From an uncultured Candidatus Saccharibacteria bacterium (lineage in GTDB: Bacteria; Patescibacteriota; Saccharimonadia; Saccharimonadales; Saccharimonadaceae): a stretch of 64,000 nucleotides of DNA. Positions 1 through 8,336 of the stretch are shown in pieces. Both the position numbers and the translations under genes were made by a program. The stretch's first letter is position 1; every line of letters begins with the position of its first letter. The DNA lies in the NCBI GenBank assembly GCA_938045445.1, contig CALIMM010000014.1, positions 82,247-146,246 on the forward strand, given 5' to 3'. Below the pieces are notes generated by a model. The model did no database searches and was not told where the DNA came from. It saw only the letters and a list, made by a program, of their open reading frames with translations.

Positions 1-899
1 AACCGCCGAAACAGCATAAAGAACCCAGCAAACCAGAGCCATGATAGAGCAAGCCGAGGTAGTGGTAGGTCGAGCTTGAGGAACTGATTGTCGAGTGCGG
101 TATCGGCTGCGGCAAGTGCCTGATGAAAGCCGTCGCCCAGCCCATGTGCCACAAAGGTGACGTATGCGTCGGCAAAGAGTGTGAGGACGAAGAGCGTTGC
201 AATACTGCGCTTGATGATGCGTCGACGGCCGAGCGGCCACGATTGCCAGCGTGCAGTAATCTCTGGTAGGTGGTAGCCCAGGGCAAAGGCCATAAAGAAC
301 AGCACCTGCCAGGTGAGTGGCTGGTATAGCTCACTGGCTGGCCGTGGTGTTAGCGCCCACACTAGTAGGCTCAGCCCTAGCACGATATACCACTTGCCGC
401 GCCGCAGTAGCCAGAGCGCACCCGGTGCTACCGCAATAAACAGTGCATACAGGCGCAGATAGTCCGCCCAGCCGTAGAATTGCTGGAGGGTGATGATATC
501 CCACGCTAGGTCAAGCCAATTACCATCGGGCAGCGGCAAGGGCAACTTGACACCTTTATTATCAATAAAGCACCAGCTGATCAGGAGCGAGAGTATCGTC
601 ACGATAATGCTTGTAAGATAGAGCGTACCAGCCCGTTTCCAGAGCAGGCGGGTGGCTGCCATGAGGGGCTGCGTGCGGAGCTTGGCACCGCGCACAATAC
701 CCAAGACAAGGCCGGATATAATGAAGAACCCTTCGGCTGCCGAGACAGCGAGACGACTGTCGCCAGTGAGGAAAGTGAGACCATTGGGGAAGTAGGTGAG
801 ATGGTCGAGAATAATGATAATCAAAAACCACCCGCGCATGAGGTCGAGACTAACGATGCGCCCAACAGAGGACGCGCTGGCTTTTGGTTGGGTTGTCAC
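1..899 (-). CDS. OpgC-like integral membrane acyltransferase (3' end outside window)
   Basis: The frame is open from a GTG at 899 through the left edge, so the C-terminus is missing. GTG is chosen because an in-frame TAG lies three codons upstream (906-908) with no ATG between. The N-terminus carries SLDLMRGWFLIIIILDHL, followed by an alternating series of hydrophobic segments. This resembles the OpgC/acyltransferase-3 superfamily, multi-pass enzymes that O-acylate extracytoplasmic glycans. The substrate here is unknown; a cell-envelope glycan is an inference. It runs in the same direction as gatD-murT but is separated from them by about 140 bases with nothing recognisable. Confidence 0.75.
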   Translation of the reverse strand, partial: MTTQPKASASSVGRIVSLDLMRGWFLIIIILDHLTYFPNGLTFLTGDSRLAVSAAEGFFIISGLVLGIVRGAKLRTQPLMAATRLLWKRAGTLYLTSIIVTILSLLISWCFIDNKGVKLPLPLPDGNWLDLAWDIITLQQFYGWADYLRLYALFIAVAPGALWLLRRGKWYIVLGLSLLVWALTPRPASELYQPLTWQVLFFMAFALGYHLPEITARWQSWPLGRRRIIKRSIATLFVLTLFADAYVTFVAHGLGDGFHQALAAADTALDNQFLKLDLPLPRLALSWLWFAGFFMLFRR

Positions 900-1037
900 A
901 ATGATCTAGTATAGCAGGTTTGCTAAAAGTATGCTTAAGATTGTCTAAATGTTGTGATGAGGAAATATGGACCCGAGGTCTGGATATCCAATACTGATGA
1001 CTCTATGGTCTAAAAAACTGAGGGGCATAGCGACACG

Positions 1038-1763
1038 CTAGCGTGGTCGCTTGCTCGCAACAGTCCGTGCCTTGGTGGCAAAGGTGTCATCGATGAGGAC
1101 AGACGGTGCAAATTCACCACAGCGCCGCGCCACTGCTTGCTCAATCAGGAAGTCGGCAATGCGTGGATTTTTGGGCAGGAGCGAGCCATGGAGGTAGGTG
1201 CCAATGACGTTACGGTAGCGCGCTCCTTCGGTTTGGTCGGTGCCATTGTTGCCCGCCCCGCGCGATACGATGCCCAGGGGTGGCACGCTGTGCCCGAGGG
1301 TTGTGAGGCCACTGTGATTCTCATAGCCAATGATCTCACCAAAGTCGCTGCTGGCAGTGACGATATTGCCGATCAGGCGCTGATCACCAGCGATTGTCTC
1401 AATATCGAAGAGTCCAATTCCACGAATGATCGCTCCCTGAGTGGTCTTAAAGAACCGCCCAAACAGCTGGTATAGCCCACACACCACTAGCATTGGCACG
1501 CCATCATCAGCCAGGCGCTGCAGGGTGGGGCCAATCGCGAGTAAATCATCTTGGATGGTGGCCTGGCCAGAGTCTTGGCCACCACCGCCCACGATGATAT
1601 CGACATCGGTTGGGAAGGTGTCGCCTGGGTTGTATTCAACGAGCCGCACGCTGTAACCATACCATTCAAGCCGTCGCTTGAGCGTGAGGGTATTACCCCA
1701 GTCGCCATAGATATTCATGGCGTGGGGATAGAGTTGGAGGATGGTGATAGTGTTGTCTTTCAT
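1038..1763 (-). CDS. gatD: GatD, glutamine amidotransferase subunit of lipid II isoglutaminyl synthase
   Basis: This 241-residue class I (CobB/CobQ-like) glutaminase domain has the nucleophile Cys95 in VVCGLYQLFG and the catalytic His192 in GTYLHGS. In Gram-positives GatD releases ammonia from glutamine for MurT, which amidates the D-glutamate of the peptidoglycan stem peptide. The start ATG overlaps the murT stop in an ATGA (1760-1763), so the two are translationally coupled as in Staphylococcus and Streptococcus. Length and motifs are typical. It implies a Gram-positive-like, amidated peptidoglycan. Confidence 0.92.
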   Translation of the reverse strand: MKDNTITILQLYPHAMNIYGDWGNTLTLKRRLEWYGYSVRLVEYNPGDTFPTDVDIIVGGGGQDSGQATIQDDLLAIGPTLQRLADDGVPMLVVCGLYQLFGRFFKTTQGAIIRGIGLFDIETIAGDQRLIGNIVTASSDFGEIIGYENHSGLTTLGHSVPPLGIVSRGAGNNGTDQTEGARYRNVIGTYLHGSLLPKNPRIADFLIEQAVARRCGEFAPSVLIDDTFATKARTVASKRPR

Positions 1764-3028
1764 ACAGCATTTACCTCTGTGTAATGAGCTAATTCGCGCC
1801 GCAAGGCAAGCATGGCGGTATAGGTGCAGTAGATGCGCAAGGGGGTGCCGCGGTTGGCCTGGACAAACTCTGCCAGAGCTTGCTTAAGGCCAGGTACAAC
1901 GCGCCGAGCTTCTACCTCATCATACTGGAGGCGCAGCGCCATATCGTAGGCGCGCACACCACTTACCATTGCCACGCCAGTGGGCCGAAGCGTGTCGAAG
2001 TCGACATCCCATAGCCAACTCATATCGCGGCCATCGGCGTACTGGTCGTTGATGGCAATCATTGTAGCAGTCTTGTGTGGGTCAAACGATGCCAGGCTCA
2101 GGCGGAAACCACTCGGGTTCTTGACGAGGACAAGCTCGCAGGGCTGGCCATTGACGGTCAGAGCTTCGCCGCGGCCAAAGGCTGGCTCGACCTGAGCTAG
2201 GGCAGCGAGCATGGCGGGCGTATCGAGTTTATCTTGCAGAATAGTACGGACGAGGGTAAGTGCTCCTGCAGCGTTTTGGGCATTGTAGCTACCCTTGAGC
2301 TTCAGTGAGACAGGGTGGTCTGCGTTGTCGAAGCGGAAGGTGGCAGCTTGGTCAGATAAGTGGCATAGCGTCACATCAGCATTGGTGGTGGCTGTAGCCT
2401 GACCTGGGGCGCTCCGCATGGTATCGTCGCTTGGGAAGAGGTGGGCAAGTGATGGATCGACGCCATAGCGGCTTATTGGTGCTGTGAGATCAGCGGTAAA
2501 TTCTTGCCGCGTCAGCCGTGGGTCGTCGCCATTGAGAACAATGCCATTTGTGGTACGCATGGCAATGGTGTGAAGCAGCTGCGCCGTGTAGTCGATCTCG
2601 CCAAAGCGATCGAGCTGGTCGCGCAGGACGTTGAGCAGCAGGCAATAGCGCGGAGCAACTTGCTTGACGAAGTGCACGGCATGCGCTTCGTCCAGCTCCA
2701 GCACGGCAATATCCGCTGGCAGTACGCCGTGGGTATCAACCGCCTCAAGCAGTGCTGCTGCCACGCCGCGGGTAAAGTTGCTCCCCGTGCGATTAGTAAA
2801 GACGCGGAGGCCTTGGCTCTCCAGTAGGGCTACAACCATCTTGGCGGTAGTTGTCTTACCGTTAGTGCCACTTACTACTACCACACCATGCGGTAGAGCA
2901 TCAAGCGTACGGGCAAGAAAGTGCCGATCGAGTTTCTCGACGACGAGGCCTGGCAACGCCGAACCACCACCGCGCAACCGAGCTGCGCGCTGCACTCCTT
3001 TGCCCACAAGAGTTGTAATACGAATCAT
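1760..3028 (-). CDS. murT: MurT, Mur-ligase-like subunit of lipid II isoglutaminyl synthase
   Basis: A 422-residue Mur ligase with the P-loop GTNGKTT near residues 54-60 and a C-terminal DUF1727 region (KNPSGFRLSL). It activates the lipid II D-Glu carboxylate for amidation using GatD-derived ammonia. The start at 3028 is preferred over the in-frame ATG at 3052, because a TATAAT (3041-3036) ends 7 nt before 3028 and overlaps the longer N-terminus. Staphylococcal MurT has a Cys4 zinc ribbon inserted in the central domain; the equivalent stretch here holds a single cysteine, so the ribbon is absent. Confidence 0.9.
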   Translation of the reverse strand: MIRITTLVGKGVQRAARLRGGGSALPGLVVEKLDRHFLARTLDALPHGVVVVSGTNGKTTTAKMVVALLESQGLRVFTNRTGSNFTRGVAAALLEAVDTHGVLPADIAVLELDEAHAVHFVKQVAPRYCLLLNVLRDQLDRFGEIDYTAQLLHTIAMRTTNGIVLNGDDPRLTRQEFTADLTAPISRYGVDPSLAHLFPSDDTMRSAPGQATATTNADVTLCHLSDQAATFRFDNADHPVSLKLKGSYNAQNAAGALTLVRTILQDKLDTPAMLAALAQVEPAFGRGEALTVNGQPCELVLVKNPSGFRLSLASFDPHKTATMIAINDQYADGRDMSWLWDVDFDTLRPTGVAMVSGVRAYDMALRLQYDEVEARRVVPGLKQALAEFVQANRGTPLRIYCTYTAMLALRRELAHYTEVNAV

Positions 3029-3035
3029 GGTGTTT

Positions 3036-3041
3036 ATTATA
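3036..3041 (-). promoter_or_regulatory. -10 box of murT-gatD
   Basis: TATAAT on the minus strand ends exactly 7 nt before the murT ATG at 3028. At normal spacing transcription would begin at the start codon itself, so the mRNA is predicted to be leaderless. No Shine-Dalgarno sequence is present. Confidence 0.65.
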
Positions 3042-3097
3042 GCATGAATCACCCTTTATTTATGGCGCGATATATAGCACAAATTACGCTAGTGCGC

Positions 3098-3103
3098 TAC
3101 AAT
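3098..3103 (+). promoter_or_regulatory. -10 box of the 3111-5929 operon
   Basis: TACAAT is followed by 7 nt (GCATAGT) and ATG at 3111. The geometry matches the divergent murT promoter and predicts a leaderless transcript. It favours the start at 3111 over the upstream in-frame ATG at 3102, which would fall inside the -10 region. Confidence 0.6.
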
Positions 3104-3110
3104 GCATAGT

Positions 3111-3488
3111 ATGATAGTGGTTGGATTTTTTGCGTGGTGGTATGGCGCTGGGTGGTGGCAGCGGATCACGACGGTATGGGGGAAGCTGGTGAGTGTATTT
3201 GACTATTTTTCAATTGATCTCCTGGTGCGAACGTGGTTTGCGCCGTTTCGACAGATATCGGCAGGAGCGGTGGATGGGCCGATTGGGGTGCAGATTCGGG
3301 CGTTCTTCGACCGCCTGATCTCGCGGACTATTGGCGGCATCGTGCGGAGCTTTATGATTATTTTTGGTATCGTGACACTGGTGATAACCGCGGTGGCGGG
3401 GCTTATCTTTATTATTGCGTGGGCGCTTGTGCCTGTACTGCCACTGCTAGGGGTGGGGCTTGCGATAGTGGGGTGGCTGCCATGGTGA
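3111..3488 (+). CDS. Small membrane protein upstream of membrane-anchored Clp ATPase
   Basis: This 125-residue protein has an aromatic-rich N-terminus (FFAWWYGAGWW), an amphipathic middle and a long hydrophobic C-terminal half that could form two transmembrane helices. I do not recognise a family. Its stop overlaps the start of the Clp gene by 7 bp (3482-3488), so the two are probably translationally coupled. Because the Clp protein is itself membrane-anchored, this may be its membrane partner or adaptor; that is inference from position only. Confidence 0.75.
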   Translation: MIVVGFFAWWYGAGWWQRITTVWGKLVSVFDYFSIDLLVRTWFAPFRQISAGAVDGPIGVQIRAFFDRLISRTIGGIVRSFMIIFGIVTLVITAVAGLIFIIAWALVPVLPLLGVGLAIVGWLPW

Positions 3489-5929
3489 GCGACTTTCATT
3501 ATGATAGCTTGCGTGCTAAGAAGGCTCGCTTGGGTGTGCAGATGGGCCGCTTCGATCACTGGTGGTGGGCACCATTTGTGCTTCTTATAGCAGGGGCAGG
3601 AGCATTGCTGGCGATTGAGCTGCCACTAGGGTGGTTTGTCGCGAGCCTGGCTGTGGTGCCATATGGGCTCCACCGGTGGTATCAGGGTGAGATTGCCCAT
3701 TTGCCTATCAGTGGTAGCACGGCTGACGGTTTGCTTACAGGTGATGTCCTAGGTCGGTTGCCCGCTACGCCAACACCACGCGATATTGCCTGGGCATTGC
3801 GCTCAGTTAATGATGGGCTGTTTATGGCATTGCGACTCGGCCTCAGCCCGGCGCTCATGCAGGATCTCGTGAGTGACGACCCGAGCATTATGCCCGAGTT
3901 TTGGCAATTTGCCGATCGCATCCGTCAGTACAACCAGCTCGAGCAAATCACTGGTAGTGTGCTTATGGTGGCTTTAGTGCGTAGTGTGCCTGGCTACCAA
4001 AATATCTTGGCAGAACTCCAGCTTGACGACGAAGATCTCGATGGCGCGGTGCAGTGGCAGCACCACTTGCGCCAGTTGGTGGCACAGATTCATCAGCCGC
4101 GGCGCACTGGTGGGGTGGCGCGCGATTGGTCGTTTGGTTATATTCCGCTACTGCGTCGCTTTGGACAGAATATCAGTGAGCAAATTAGTCGTGGTGGCGG
4201 GATGTTCTCTGTTGATGTGGCGTCGCACACCAAGGCGATTGATCAGCTCATCGACATCTTTGGTACCCGTGGGCGGCAGAATGCCGTGCTGGTAGGGCAG
4301 GCTGGCACAGGCAAGACGACCATCATCCACGCCTTTGCCGAGCGGCTCCTCGATGCCTCGGCGCATTTGCCGAGTAGTCTCAAGTTTCGGCAGGTGTTCA
4401 TTCTCGACTCATCGTCGCTCATCGCTGCGGCACCAGGCCGAGGTGAGCTCGAGAACCTTGTTATGCGCGTCCTTGGTGAGGCATACACTGCCAAGAATAT
4501 CATCATTTGCCTGGATAATGCTCAACTGTTCTTCGAGGAAGGGATTGGCGCGGTGGATCTGACCAATGTGCTGTTACCTATTCTCGAGGCAGGGCGCCTG
4601 AGGGTTATTTTGAGTATGGACGAGCAGCGATTTTTGCAGATTGGCCGGCGCAATCCATCGCTTGCCAATGCGCTTAATCGCATTTCCATAGCACCCACAA
4701 ACGAAGCTGAGACACTGCGCGTCCTGCAAGAGCAAGCCGTCATTACCGAGGGGCAGCGCCAGGTGGCCTACCGCTACCAAGCGCTGCGCGAGGCGTATCG
4801 GCTCAGTGCGCGCTATATTCATGACCTTGCCATGCCGGGCCAAGCCATCAAGCTGCTCGAGTCGGCCGCGAGCTACCACGAGGATGGCATTGTGACGAAG
4901 CAATCAGTGCAACAAGCCATTGAGCAGACGATGGATGTGAAGATTAGTGTGGCGAGTACTGTGGATGATCGTGAGCGGCTACTCAATATGGAGGCGCTCA
5001 TCCACCAGCGAATGGTCAACCAAACGCGAGCGGTTAGTGTGGTAAGCGACGCCTTGCGCCGGGCACGAGCCGGTGTACGCAACCAAAATCGGCCAATTGG
5101 CACCTTTCTCTTTCTTGGGCCAACAGGAGTGGGTAAGACAGAGCTGAGCAAGGCTTTGGCTGACGTGTACTTTGGTGGTGAGGGCAAGATTGTCCGGATT
5201 GACCTCAACGAATACGTCCGGCCCGAGGATGTGTCGCGCCTAATTGCCGATGGCGCTGATGACCCAGCCAGCCTAACCGCCCAGGTGATGAAGCAGCCCT
5301 TTAGCGTGGTGCTGCTGGATGAAATTGAGAAGGCCGCACCAGAGGTATTAGCAACCTTGCTACAGCTGCTGGATGAGGGGATCCTGCGCGATATCAAGAA
5401 CCGTGAGGTGAGCTTCCGTGATGCAATTGTCATTGCTACGAGCAACGCTGGGGCTGACCGCATCCGCGAATATATCGAGCATGGTTATAAGCTTGAGCAA
5501 TTCGAGCAGCAGTTTACCGACGAGCTCATCAACAGTGGTCAGTTCCGTCCCGAATTTCTCAACCGCTTTGACGAGATCGTCCTCTTCCGGCCGTTTACCA
5601 AGGAAGAACTGGTGCAAGTGCTTGATCTCATTCTTGAGGGGGTTAATGCCACGCTCGCCCAGCAAAAGGTCTCAGTTGCGGTAGAGTATGATGCTAAGCT
5701 CTTTCTCGTCGAACGTGGCTATGATCCACGGCTTGGTGCTCGCCCAATGCGCCGCGTGGTGCAAAAAGCGGTGGAGAATACTGTGGCGCGCCAGATGCTG
5801 AGCGGCAGTGTGGCGCCTGGCAGCACGATTACTGTCACGCTTGAGCAGGCCCGCCAAGCTTTCCAGACCGATGACGCACCAGAGGTTGTGACAGCAGATG
5901 AAATTATCCCACCAGAGTATAAACGGTAA
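3482..5929 (+). CDS. Membrane-anchored double-AAA+ Clp-family ATPase
   Basis: An 815-residue protein. Two hydrophobic segments near residues 20-65 anchor it, replacing the usual Clp N-domain. AAA+ domain 1 has Walker A GQAGTGKTT near residue 272, but its Walker B region reads IIICLDNAQ, with Asn where the catalytic Glu is expected. Domain 2 is intact: Walker A GPTGVGKTE near 547, Walker B VVLLDEIEKA near 613, sensor IATSNAG, FRPEFLNRFDE, and a ClpB/ClpC-type C-terminal D2-small domain. No clear (I/V/L)GF ClpP-docking tripeptide is visible in the D2 loop. It is likely an unfoldase acting at the membrane; partnership with ClpP is not supported. ATG 3482 is chosen because earlier in-frame starts overlap the upstream gene. 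Confidence 0.9.
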   Translation: MVSDFHYDSLRAKKARLGVQMGRFDHWWWAPFVLLIAGAGALLAIELPLGWFVASLAVVPYGLHRWYQGEIAHLPISGSTADGLLTGDVLGRLPATPTPRDIAWALRSVNDGLFMALRLGLSPALMQDLVSDDPSIMPEFWQFADRIRQYNQLEQITGSVLMVALVRSVPGYQNILAELQLDDEDLDGAVQWQHHLRQLVAQIHQPRRTGGVARDWSFGYIPLLRRFGQNISEQISRGGGMFSVDVASHTKAIDQLIDIFGTRGRQNAVLVGQAGTGKTTIIHAFAERLLDASAHLPSSLKFRQVFILDSSSLIAAAPGRGELENLVMRVLGEAYTAKNIIICLDNAQLFFEEGIGAVDLTNVLLPILEAGRLRVILSMDEQRFLQIGRRNPSLANALNRISIAPTNEAETLRVLQEQAVITEGQRQVAYRYQALREAYRLSARYIHDLAMPGQAIKLLESAASYHEDGIVTKQSVQQAIEQTMDVKISVASTVDDRERLLNMEALIHQRMVNQTRAVSVVSDALRRARAGVRNQNRPIGTFLFLGPTGVGKTELSKALADVYFGGEGKIVRIDLNEYVRPEDVSRLIADGADDPASLTAQVMKQPFSVVLLDEIEKAAPEVLATLLQLLDEGILRDIKNREVSFRDAIVIATSNAGADRIREYIEHGYKLEQFEQQFTDELINSGQFRPEFLNRFDEIVLFRPFTKEELVQVLDLILEGVNATLAQQKVSVAVEYDAKLFLVERGYDPRLGARPMRRVVQKAVENTVARQMLSGSVAPGSTITVTLEQARQAFQTDDAPEVVTADEIIPPEYKR

Positions 5930-6056
5930 AAGTGCAGCACTTTTGAGTAATTAGCTTTAGCTCTACAAAGAAATGATATTGAGAAAAGTGCCCATTCTAT
6001 TACGGATCACACATTAGATCAGAAGAGCGAGAATACACCTCTTTTGTGACGCATAC

Positions 6057-6515
6057 CTAGCGGCATGGGCCAAAGCTGCGTGATTGCTGACCTTGGTTTG
6101 GTTGCATAAATCCTGGGCGGAAGCTTGGCTTCATGGCTGGTTTGCTGTAGGCTGGCTGTGGTTGGCGCGGTGTGTGCACGGTGTTGTCGCGCCGGCGGGC
6201 ATAGGTGGCAGTGCCTGGTCGCGATCCTGATGGGTCGCGTGGCCCACCGCAAGTACCTCGGAGGCGCTCGTTGTTCATATAAGGTGCTTCGTCATCAATA
6301 CGGCTACTATCGGCCGCAATTGGTCGGCAGCCCATCATAGTGTGTGAGCTTTGGTAGCGCAAGTGGTTGGCGCGGCGCTCTTGGATGGATTGATGCTGGC
6401 GCTGGTCGACGCGTAGTGACGACGTTTTAGCACCATTGACGATGGTTCGGGTATTGCGCGCGACGCCATTGGTGTGTATGCTCGATCCGCGCAAGCGATG
6501 GAGTCCTCGGGTCAT
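6057..6515 (-). CDS. Basic Arg/Gln/Pro-rich low-complexity protein
   Basis: This 152-residue protein is strongly basic, rich in Arg, Gln, Pro, Ser and His, and has no hydrophobic segment or recognisable domain. It has motifs such as YARRRDN and QQSRSFGP near the C-terminus. The start at 6515 is supported by TATAAT (6527-6522) ending 6 nt upstream, the geometry seen for many genes here. It is probably disordered and may bind nucleic acid, but composition is the only support. It ends about 130 bases past the convergent Clp stop, with no strong terminator seen between. Confidence 0.55.
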   Translation of the reverse strand: MTRGLHRLRGSSIHTNGVARNTRTIVNGAKTSSLRVDQRQHQSIQERRANHLRYQSSHTMMGCRPIAADSSRIDDEAPYMNNERLRGTCGGPRDPSGSRPGTATYARRRDNTVHTPRQPQPAYSKPAMKPSFRPGFMQPNQGQQSRSFGPCR

Positions 6516-6557
6516 ACCTTTATTATACACAAAAAAGTGATATAATGGATAGCGCAT

Positions 6558-6632
6558 GCGGGTGTCGTACAGCGGCTAGTATACAAGTTTTCCAAACTTG
6601 GGATCGGAGTTCGATTCTCCGCACCCGCACCA
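6558..6632 (+). tRNA. tRNA-Gly(TCC)
   Basis: Acceptor arms GCGGGTG and CACCCGC pair perfectly. The anticodon loop TTTCCAA gives TCC (Gly, GGA codon). The T-arm has GGAGTTCGATTCTCC, and CCA is encoded (6630-6632). It is followed immediately by an intrinsic terminator and then by the inverted-repeat-bounded cassette. Confidence 0.95.
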
Positions 6633-6654
6633 TTTCGGAACAAAATTGGAAACG

Positions 6655-6678
6655 GTCGCCCTGTAGGGTGGCTTTTTC
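6655..6678 (+). terminator. Intrinsic terminator of tRNA-Gly
   Basis: GTCGCCC-tgta-GGGTGGC (with G-T pairs) followed by TTTTT. The 22 bases before it (CGGAAC..GGAAACG) and the hairpin closely resemble the sequence following tRNA-Glu at 25974-26019, so the two tRNA trailers are related copies. Confidence 0.8.
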
Positions 6679-6692
6679 TAGACTTTGGCGGA

Positions 6693-6745
6693 GCCAAAGC
6701 TCGAACCTATTTCGAGCGTAAAAGCTGAACCTGTGCAGGCTCGGC
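6693..6745 (+). repeat. 53-bp inverted repeat, left copy
   Basis: Matches the reverse complement of 8052-8104 at 50 of 53 positions. Internally it can fold into two tandem hairpins: GCTCGAA-cctat-TTCGAGC, and GCTGA-a-CCTG-tg-CAGG-c-TCGGC. It lies 60 bases after the tRNA-Gly CCA and forms one edge of a two-gene cassette. Confidence 0.85.
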
Positions 6746-6897
6746 TGCTGGTCAAGTAGCCCCGCGTCGAATCGCTGAGTCTATACTACCTTGGTATCTT
6801 ATGCGGGCTGTTACATACCTGGAGGATAATAGTAACGCAGATGAAGCTACCGACGAAGTACAGCAACAATTTACGTTAGCCATGAGACAATGGAACC

Positions 6898-7470
6898 ATG
6901 AAGCTTCTCATCACTAGGCATGGCCAAGCTGAAGATAATGCCTGCGGCATTACCATGGGTCAACGCGATAGCAAGCTGACCGTTCTTGGCGTTCGGCAGG
7001 CGGAGCGTAAGGCTCTAAAAATTAAGAAGCTATCTCAGAAAATTGATCGTGTCTACACATCTGATCTTGGAAGGTCTGTGCAGACTGCGCAGATCATCTC
7101 GGACATACTTGGTCTACAGAAGGCTACTTCTGACAAGGATCTACGAGAAATTAGTTTTGGAAAATACGAGGGGTTGCCCTACGATGCCATTCCGCATATA
7201 GAGGGTGGTTATATGAAAGTGCGATTTCCTGATGGAGAATCAAACGAGATAATGGCCACACGAGTTATCAATGCGGTAAATCGTATATACGAAGCCGGCA
7301 AGGACGCATGCGTATTAATCGTAACGCACTCGGGTCCGATCACTGTAATTCTCGCGAGCTATTATGGTAGGGACTTACAGGCGATGTTAGATGACAAGAT
7401 TGGGAACGAAGAGATAGTTGAGCTGCAAGTTGATAGAAAATTAGCCAATCCTATTGGCAACAAGGAGTAA
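6898..7470 (+). CDS. Histidine phosphatase family protein (phosphoglycerate mutase-like)
   Basis: A 190-residue branch 1 histidine phosphatase. The catalytic RHG box is at residues 7-9 (LITRHGQAEDN), and further family residues are visible: YTSDLGRSVQTA, a LREISFGKYEG motif and the second catalytic His in VTHSGPITV. These enzymes transfer or hydrolyse phosphate from small metabolites or proteins; the substrate is not deducible. It is codirectional with the HD gene 6 bp downstream. Base composition is more AT-rich than the surrounding housekeeping genes, and the pair sits inside inverted repeats, which suggests acquisition as a cassette. Confidence 0.88.
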   Translation: MKLLITRHGQAEDNACGITMGQRDSKLTVLGVRQAERKALKIKKLSQKIDRVYTSDLGRSVQTAQIISDILGLQKATSDKDLREISFGKYEGLPYDAIPHIEGGYMKVRFPDGESNEIMATRVINAVNRIYEAGKDACVLIVTHSGPITVILASYYGRDLQAMLDDKIGNEEIVELQVDRKLANPIGNKE

Positions 7471-7476
7471 AACAAG

Positions 7477-8001
7477 ATGGAAAAGGCGCATATCGCAGAA
7501 TTTGAATATGATAAGCACGAGATAGAGCGAGCCTTATTCTTCCTGTCGAATGCTTTGCAAGACTCTGGACATAACACCAAACCAGTATTGCTTCATTCGA
7601 TTCAAGTTGCAGAGATGCTCTGGGAGAGAGGTTTCCCGCAAGATGTCGTGATTGCTGCGGTTCTTCATGATGTTGTTGAAGATACAGATATTACTATCGA
7701 CGATGTCGAGCAAAGCTTTGGACATCAGGTTGCAGTGTATGTCGATGCTCTCACAGTTTCAGATACTCAAGACATCATGCAGTCTTTTGCTCGCACGGCT
7801 GAGCTTGGTAGCGAGGCCCTATCAATCCGCGCAGCAGACCTCATTCAGAATAGTTACTACTATCACTTGGCTTCGACTGATATGCAAAAGCGACTCCGTG
7901 ATAAGTTTGTATATTTTATGGAGCTATCTGGTGAGCTACTGGATGAAGCTCTAGTAAGTGAACTTAGCAAAGCTTATAGGCGGAATGTTGAAACTATTTG
8001 A
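7477..8001 (+). CDS. HD-domain phosphohydrolase (SpoT/MESH1-like)
   Basis: This 174-residue protein has an HD-type metal phosphohydrolase signature: LLHSIQVAEML, then VIAAVLHDVVEDT, and a later RAADLIQNS with the distal Asp. The arrangement resembles the hydrolase domain of RelA/SpoT and the stand-alone MESH1-type (p)ppGpp hydrolases. There is no synthetase domain. It probably cleaves pyrophosphate or phosphate from a nucleotide; alarmone hydrolysis is plausible but unproven. An SD-like AAGGAG is visible 14 nt before the ATG (gap GTAAAACA to start). It forms an operon with the phosphatase. Confidence 0.8.
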   Translation: MEKAHIAEFEYDKHEIERALFFLSNALQDSGHNTKPVLLHSIQVAEMLWERGFPQDVVIAAVLHDVVEDTDITIDDVEQSFGHQVAVYVDALTVSDTQDIMQSFARTAELGSEALSIRAADLIQNSYYYHLASTDMQKRLRDKFVYFMELSGELLDEALVSELSKAYRRNVETI

Positions 8002-8051
8002 TCTAGAGCTTTCTGTGAAATACGGTTTATAAGGCTAGCTTTGGGTCGAGG

Positions 8052-8104
8052 GCTGAGCCTGCACGGGTTCAGCTTTTACGTTCGAAATAGGTTCGAGCTT
8101 TGGC
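8052..8104 (-). repeat. 53-bp inverted repeat, right copy
   Basis: Inverted partner of 6693-6745 (50/53 identity). It closes the cassette carrying the histidine phosphatase and HD genes. A third, shorter related copy in the same orientation lies at 26867-26898, behind the NUDIX gene. Confidence 0.85.
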
Positions 8105-8300
8105 GTATATTGCCACCACAGATGCAAGAAAATGAGCATTACTTCGCAAACGGAGCGATGTTTTTGTTGAGAGCAGCGAATCAGACTGGATGAAGAGAGG
8201 TCGTAGCCTCTTCTTTGGTTTGGCGTGGCCCTAAAGGGTGCAATACTTTATAACAATTACACTAAATCAAGTGAAAAAGGAAGGATTAGGCACGATACTG

Positions 8301-8329
8301 TTGACATATATGCAACATTGTGCTACCAT
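8301..8329 (+). promoter_or_regulatory. Consensus promoter of the sugar transferase gene
   Basis: TTGACA (8301-8306), 17-nt spacer, TACCAT (8324-8329), then 7 nt to ATG 8337. It predicts transcription starting at the start codon, so the mRNA is leaderless. It fixes the start at 8337, not the in-frame ATG at 8238. Confidence 0.8.
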
Positions 8330-8336
8330 CGAACGG

